From contig NC_045143.1 of the NCBI RefSeq assembly GCF_008831285.2, positions 8,133,503-8,197,502 of the forward strand: a DNA stretch of 64,000 bases, in the 5' to 3' direction. Each line of letters begins with the position of its first letter. The stretch's first letter is position 1. Origin of the DNA: Nymphaea colorata. Its lineage: Eukaryota; Streptophyta; Magnoliopsida; Nymphaeales; Nymphaeaceae. The notes beneath the pieces are model-generated. The model worked only from the letters and a program-made list of their open reading frames with translations. It did not search any database and was not told where the DNA came from. Shown piece after piece: positions 59,601 to 64,000 of the stretch. Made by a program: the position numbers and the translations under genes.

Positions 59601-61652
59601 TAGGTTTCTCTTTTGGACTTTTTCTGGAGAACTGGAGCAGGAGCTTTACAAATCAGATTTTCTTCCCTTTGTTTTTTCTAAAGAGCCAGTTGTGCTCTAT
59701 TCATTTGACTTGTTGTTCCAGTTTTAAAGATTTATCATGATCAATACCCTCTGTGGTGCTTGGTTTATTACTATGATCTTGTGTCTGTGACTGTATTACT
59801 ACCACTTTTCTTTTGACCATCGACATCATTAAAGAGCATTGGTCACTTTTGCTTTTGTTTAGTTCTCTTGAAAGCTAGGGATCTTGGGTTGTGGCGTTAT
59901 GCATTTTTTTTTGTTATTCTAAATTTTGCTTGGCGGTGTGAGTGTGGAGCATGTATTTGTTGTAAGCTTCTAATCAAGTTCTGTGATCCAATTTGTATTT
60001 TGTTTTTGGTTCTCAGGCAAATGGAAGACATTTTCCAGGCTCACAACCGGTTTCCCTTGACAGGTTTATTATCTTCATTCTTCATGCTTGTTTGTTACTG
60101 CAGAAGTTTGTACTGCATTTCTTAATGAAGATATGGTTGATGGGACTAAATTCGAGATACTTAGGTCCATAGTTGACTCTCCATAAGAGCATATTTTTTC
60201 TTTTGCATGATATGAGGGTGTAATATAAGTATGAACATTTTTTTGGAAGCACAAAAAATATCTTTTCTCTCACTTCTCATTGTTTTATTGACAAAAGCAA
60301 GTTAACTACACTCGTATATGGCATTCTGCGAAATCATCTGGAGTGCTATATTAGATCGTGTTTTATTGGCATGAATTGTATAGGATTGGAGGATGACTTG
60401 TTGTTTTCCTTTTTTTTTTCTTTTTCTTTTTAATTTTGCTATGCATTCTTTTCCTGGTAATGCTGTTGCAATATTTGTCCCAAAGATTGGAAAATTTACC
60501 ATCTGCTGCTTTGAGTTAAGGAGTTCAATATTGACAATTGCCTGGCTGGAAGTGAATAGTGGATAACATCATGTGCTAGGGGAAGTCAGTATTGATATTC
60601 CAAAAGGAAAATGTAGTAATATTTTTTGCTTTGCTTTTGAAGGTCACATCAAACAGGGGAACCTTGTTGTGAATAATCTGAATTAACAGTCACAAAATCT
60701 GCCCAATGACCTCTAAGACTGAGAAGGGAGATGTTATTCAAAACTCATTTCAAGGGGACACTTCCATTGATTGCATTCATTGACTCTAATCGCAAGAACA
60801 ATTATCATTCTTGCCCACCTTTGTTATCTTGGTTTTTAGCAACACAGTAAAGGCGTGCAACTGAAATTAATCTTGTCTCTCTCTCTCTCTCTCTCTCTCT
60901 TTCATACACACACACACACACACACAAAAACAAAAGGGGTTTATCCTTAAAAGCCACAACTTATATTCAACTCATTTTCACTTATTTATGAAAGTCAAGT
61001 ATACAGGTTCACTCTATTCTTTATTTTGTAAGAGATACTTTGTCCTGCGAAGCATTCATTTTCACATCTGGATAGGTTTTCATTAGAAATGAATATCAAA
61101 ACCTAATCTTAATAAATATTATATCCTCGAAACAACCACTTTTTTATTTTTTATTTAAAAGATGGTTGATTTGCTGATTCACTTTTTAAGGATTTCTTTG
61201 CGTCTGTGAAATACCTTCTCTGTGGGGATATCCTTAGACTATCATGCCTTGATGTAGGACAAGCTTGCAACTCCTGAGGCAGCGTTATTATTATGCAACA
61301 TGGAAAGCTGATGGGACGCGATATATGATGCTCATCACGTATGATGGTTGTTATTTAATTGATAGAAAATTTTGTTTCCGAAGAGTTCAAATGCGGTTTC
61401 CATTAAGATCTCCTCCTCAGGTTTGTGTGCCACCTTTTCCTTCCTCGGTGCATGTTTGGGTGTTGTAATCTCTGGAAATGTAAATTCTTTTACCATTTCC
61501 ACATTGTGCTTTTCCAGGACGACAGGAACCATCATCACTTAACATTACTGGATGGTGAGATGATAATTGACACAGACCCAGGAACTGGGCAGCAGAATAG
61601 AAGATACTTAGTCTATGATCTCATGATGCTCAACCAAAAGCCAGTGATAGAG
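48507..61652 (+). CDS. mRNA capping enzyme (RNA triphosphatase + guanylyltransferase), 11 exons, 3' end outside window
   Basis: Nuclear enzyme that removes the gamma phosphate from nascent RNA and adds GMP to form the cap. Exons: 48507-48629, 51140-51284, 51406-51557, 53754-53837, 53934-53996, 55249-55374, 55456-55671, 59457-59567, 60017-60063, 61258-61420, 61518-61652; all GT-AG and in phase, 455 codons. The start MDLNASPLPEDDEEE is that of plant capping proteins. A cysteine-phosphatase domain carries HCTHGHNRT at 205-213 (nucleophile C206, R212). After an acidic linker the guanylyltransferase begins: RQRYYYATWKADGTRYMM contains motif I K372-A-D-G (GMP-accepting lysine); motif III TLLDGE is at 419-424 and RRYLVYDLM at 438. 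Later nucleotidyltransferase motifs and the OB fold must lie past 64000, since plant homologues have about 650-690 residues. Introns are long and full of transposons. Two short upstream frames (48465 and 48491, the second overlapping the start) precede the ATG. The closest match I can name is Arabidopsis At3g09100. Confidence 0.95.
49376..49625. other. GC-rich island in a capping enzyme intron
   Basis: About 240 bp of GC-rich sequence with repeated 'GGTGGGAAGGGGA' (49388 and 49540) and 'GGCGGCGGGGGAGGGG' within AT-rich intron. No coding sense recognised; could be an insertion of unknown type. Confidence 0.4.
49830..50340 (+). mobile_element. Ty3/gypsy pol end with chromodomain-like tail, plus 3' non-coding part
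   Basis: About 49830-50055 reads NRGAEEEWLIEWSHH ... EWADDIHQSFPDF, the usual order 'G...LI.W...P...ATWE...DI...FP.F.LEDK' found at the C-terminal chromodomain end of plant Ty3/gypsy integrases. A shift by one frame restores HLEDKVSEKGGQV just after, typical of the polyprotein end next to the polypurine tract. What follows (50090-50340), with a 'GGGGATATATACTG' box, may be 3' LTR. Upstream pol is absent. It lies in the capping enzyme intron between 48629 and 51140, in the gene's orientation. Confidence 0.75.
50599..50650. repeat. (AT)n microsatellite
   Basis: About 50 bp of AT dinucleotides in the same intron. Confidence 0.95.
51978..52236 (+). repeat. 132-bp tandem duplication in an intron, frame-keeping
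   Basis: Two copies start at 51978 and 52110, exactly 132 bp (44 codons) apart, sharing 'GGCAAGGCAGTC.TATGA' and 'TTGTAGATAGTGAAGTAGC'. In one plus-strand frame both read similarly: 'PGQGSLMRL...PIPQPMEELVDLLVDSEVAGWSLL' pieces against 'TRQGSHMKL...AIPEPME-stop-LVELLVDSEVAG'. No known family recognised. It lies between capping enzyme exons ending 51557 and starting 53754. Confidence 0.8.
52528..52868. mobile_element. Complete hAT-type element, 341 bp, exact 8-bp target duplication
   Basis: Left end CTATGTCACATTGGTACGAG and reversed right end CAATGTCACAATGGTACGTG match at 17 of 20 positions. CTCTCCAT is present identically at 52520-52527 and 52869-52876. Non-coding interior rich in 'GGTAC' motifs. 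Inserted in the same capping enzyme intron as the 132-bp duplication. Confidence 0.9.
56431..57220. mobile_element. hAT-type element, family A copy 1, 790 bp, exact target duplication
   Basis: Left end CAATGTTGTAAAAGGCGTAT; reversed right end CAGTGTTATCCGTATCACAC. Flanks are identical CTCTGAAG (56423-56430 and 57221-57228). The right 200 bp hold many GTATCG/CGATAC inverted motifs ('CGTATCGCACGATACGGGCC'). No coding capacity. It lies in the capping enzyme intron 55672-59456. Confidence 0.92.
57525..57965. mobile_element. hAT family A, truncated copy in reverse orientation
   Basis: The GTATCC..GATAC motifs at 57525-57650 followed by poly-T and a 'GATGAAGATGAAGAA'/'TGATAATAATCATTATG' stretch mirror the right half of the element at 56431-57220 (about 56740-57210) in inverse order. 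Neither terminus is complete. Confidence 0.65.
57974..58284. mobile_element. hAT-type element, family B copy 1, 311 bp
   Basis: Left end CATTGTCATAGAAAACACGT and reversed right end CATTGTCACATATATCGTGT. The flank ATTTAGAC (57966-57973) resembles GTTTAGAG (58285-58292) at 6 of 8 positions. Interior AT-rich with 'AACACGTATTA', 'AAAATGGCAATTAG' and 'GAGATATACAACTTTGC'. A second copy is at 62363-62682 and a damaged one at 39719-39930. Confidence 0.75.
58293..59055. mobile_element. hAT-type element, family A copy 3, 763 bp, exact target duplication
   Basis: Left end CAATGTTGTAAAAAGCGTAT; reversed right end CAGTGTTGTACGTATCGTAC. GTTTAGAG flanks it on both sides (58285-58292 and 59056-59063). Positions about 58857-59045 are packed with the palindrome GTATCGTACGATAC and variants. 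Positions 58690-58755 hold three copies of 'ATCGATGATTTCAC'-like text. It stands directly against the family B element at 57974-58284. Confidence 0.92.
60873..60925. repeat. (CT)n and (CA)n microsatellites
   Basis: CT dinucleotides at about 60873-60900 are followed by CA dinucleotides at about 60906-60925 in a capping enzyme intron. Confidence 0.9.
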
Positions 61653-62362
61653 GTAAGTTTTCCTTGATTTATAGAGAACTTTTCAGCTGAAAGTCACCAA
61701 TTCAGGGTGATAATTTTCTAGTATCCTGATAACATGATGGCATTGCATGTGGTTGAAACATGGCGTGACTGGTATTACCTGAGTCAGATCAGAAGTGGAA
61801 TTGCAGCTATCTCTTGTTGGTCTATGCTGTTTCTTTGCACAATTAATGTCAGCCAAACGACATTGTTACACTTTTCCTGATTCTTTGCTTTGATGTTTGA
61901 TATAAGCCATCAGAAAAAGAAGTTTTATTTTCCACTACCTATGTCATGCTGATGTGGGTGCAGCTATATATATGTGTGCATTTGTGTACCTAAAAGTTAA
62001 CAGTAAATATAGGAGGATTTTTAAACTAAGAGGGTAAAAGTTAAAGGAAAAATTTATAAGAGTGCCTTTTGGCAAATGACAATAATGGGATAGGTTTTTT
62101 TTTTTTTTTCAAAAAAAAAAAGAAAATGCTAATCATCACTACCTTAGACCTTGCCTATCCAGCGACAGTCAGCTCTATTGGTAATGCTTTCGTCTAGATA
62201 ATCTGCGTGAGCATTGCAGAATGAATGTCTATCTGGTTGGTTTTTTTCTTTTTTTGAGTTACAACAAAGTCACTCCTTTTGTAATGAGGGGAAATTAGTT
62301 ATTCATTTATTATTTGTAAAGAAGGGAAACTAAGGGTATTTCCTAGGAACATGTCTTTGAAA
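61653..62362. other. Start of the next capping enzyme intron
   Basis: Begins with GTAAGT directly after the last visible exon. No further capping exon (the ERW-containing segment expected next) was found before 64000, so this intron exceeds 2.3 kb. Confidence 0.7.
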
Positions 62363-62682
62363 TCATCGGCACATAAAACGTGTATTATTCGAGAAAAACG
62401 TGTATAATACCTGAGAAATAAGTCAGCTGTATAAAATGGCAATTAGATGCATCTTTTTTAAAAACATGCCAGAAAATAAAAAACGTGAAAAAAACACGTA
62501 TTATATGCATTTTTTTCACTTTTTTCTGTATTTATTATTATTTTTTTATAATTTTCAGTTTTGTTAAATTTTTAATTTTTTTTTAAAATTTGCTGAGATT
62601 TTCTCGAGATATACAACTTTGCTGTATTATACCCGAGAAATTCCTTGTCGGATAATACCCGTACACGATATATGTGACAATG
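62363..62682. mobile_element. hAT-type element, family B copy 2, about 320 bp
   Basis: Aligns end to end with 57974-58284 in the same orientation ('AAAATGGCAATTAGATGC', 'GAGATATACAACTTTGCTG', right end ACGATATATGTGACAATG). The left terminus is mutated (CATCGGCACAT). Flanks CTTTGAAA (62355-62362) and CTTTGGAC (62683-62690) agree at 6 of 8 positions. Confidence 0.7.
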
Positions 62683-63359
62683 CTTTGGACATTGTGAATG
62701 TGAAGGTGAGATAGGAAGAAATCAAAATGGGAAGTCGTAGGGATCTTATCAATATGAATGCATCTACTGCTACCAACCCTTGTATATTTTCAACTTCAAG
62801 TGCTTCCTGGTACCAAGCAAATTTGTACTGACAGATCTCTTGTTGAATAATCTATTATGCAATGATCTGGAATGAGTTAAACTAGAAACACTAGACAAGT
62901 TTGATTTCCATAATTATGGTCTCAGAGACGCAGGGCATGGAAACAATGGGAAGAGAATTGCTCTTATGGGCTTATGACATCACTTTTTTTGCACCTACCA
63001 TATTTTCTAAGAAAAAGTTTTTTTTAATCCTCTGGACTAGCTACTACCCACCCTTCTCTTTGTTGTACCCATGACTCCACAAATGGGCAAGTCATGATAA
63101 AGTGTATGCGACAAGATGTGTGTTTTTATATGTATACACACACTCACACATGCTTCAATCCTGCTGGATGCTAGGTGTTGCTGGATGGCTAATTTAAACA
63201 TTTGTCATTGAAAAACAGTCACTACATTGGCATTATTGACAATTTATGGGATGGTGACGGTTTATAGTAGCTATAGCAACCATTTGAGGTTCTTTAGTGA
63301 ACAGTTTTTTAAGTTTTAGTCATCTAGAAACTATCCGACATCCAGCAGTATGGACTTTT

Positions 63360-63362
<3 letters not shown>

Positions 63363-63402
<40 letters not shown>

Positions 63403-63420
63403 GTATGTATGCATGCATGT
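63363..63420. repeat. (AT)n and (ATGT)n tracts
   Basis: AT dinucleotides followed by ATGTATGT and ATGCATGC tetranucleotides in the intron. Confidence 0.9.
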
Positions 63421-63476
63421 ATGTAGGCTGACCTGACCTCACCTTCGGCCTTTTGATAGTTGAGTCACGTTTTAAC

Positions 63477-64000
63477 CAATGTTGTTAAAACGTATCGTAA
63501 GCCGTATCGGTCTGACTTTAAGCTACGCCGTATCGTAAAATATCGTAACGTATCGTAACCGTATCCTTTTTTATAAATAAACCAGAAAAAATAGGAAACA
63601 AATTCGAAAAATTCATAAAAAATCAGTAAAAATCAAGAATAATATGTTCTTCATAAAAAACATGTTTTACAGAATGACAGACTTATTATTGCTATGAAGT
63701 TATGGTTCATCATTCGTAAACATCAAAATTCGTAACAATATCAATCTAGAAAGCACAAGTCAACAATTACATAACATATATCATAATTTCATAACCATAG
63801 GTTTAAGTCATAAGGTCCATAAGTCTATGAGACACCACATCAAAAAGCAAGTTTGAAATGTTATATATTACATCACAAGATGATAATGAAATTGTAAAAA
63901 TGTTCAATGTCAATGCATATAAAATGAAAGCACTCTCGACTCTCATTCATAATTTTCATCATATTCATTTTCATCCTCATATCCATCTTGTTCTTCATCT
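63477..64000. mobile_element. hAT family A, copy 4, cut by the window edge
   Basis: Starts with CAATGTTGTTAAAACGTATC and follows family A ('GCCGTATCGGTCTGAC', 'CGTATCGTAAAATATCG', 'ATTCATAAAAAATCAG', then 'ACATCAAAATTCGTAACAAT'). The right end with its palindromes should lie beyond 64000. If complete it would be expected to end before a copy of GTTTTAAC (63469-63476). Confidence 0.85.

Overview
The window reads as nuclear DNA of a flowering plant: spliced genes with GT-AG introns, low GC between genes, plant transposon families, and plant-specific proteins (a full-size PDR/ABCG transporter, a ZAT-type zinc finger with an EAR motif, and a plant mRNA capping enzyme). The species cannot be fixed from sequence alone.

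Layout. (1) 1-1110: decayed reverse transcriptase of an L1-type LINE, minus strand. (2) 1991-11010, minus strand: a complete, apparently intact PDR/ABCG gene. I resolved 23 coding exons whose phases all join, giving 1493 residues in the order NBD1-TMD1-NBD2-TMD2, closest by eye to the Arabidopsis ABCG36/ABCG35/ABCG29 group. A TATAAATA box lies at 11660-11667 upstream of a long leader with several upstream ATGs. (3) 11.7-23.8 kb: AT-rich intergenic DNA with microsatellites and small TIR elements. (4) 23.8-35.05 kb: an accessory region built from duplicated pieces. It holds two wrecked PDR 3' fragments, a pair of about 260-bp repeats, a short block that in a second copy has grown into a 220-bp tandem array, and a single-exon ZAT-like zinc finger gene at 25519-25965. 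(5) 35-46 kb: intergenic, with small hAT-like elements and LTR-like repeat fragments. (6) 46.85 kb to the window end, plus strand: an mRNA capping enzyme gene. Eleven coding exons (48507-61652, 455 codons) cover the triphosphatase domain and the start of the guanylyltransferase domain; the 3' part lies outside the window.

The most informative feature is the set of small non-autonomous hAT-type elements that I could delimit by terminal inverted repeats plus 8-bp target duplications. Three duplications are exact in capping enzyme introns (52528-52868, 56431-57220, 58293-59055) and one is exact at 37069-37238; others are imperfect. One family carries dense GTATCGTACGATAC palindromes near one end. 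A Ty3/gypsy pol end with a chromodomain-like tail also sits in a capping enzyme intron.

The three genes are unrelated in job (membrane export, transcriptional repression, mRNA 5' capping), and nothing suggests joint function. I found no evidence for a wholly new biological system. The best leads are the hAT families, the expanded 220-bp array in a PDR pseudogene neighbourhood, and a 132-bp frame-keeping duplication in a capping enzyme intron.
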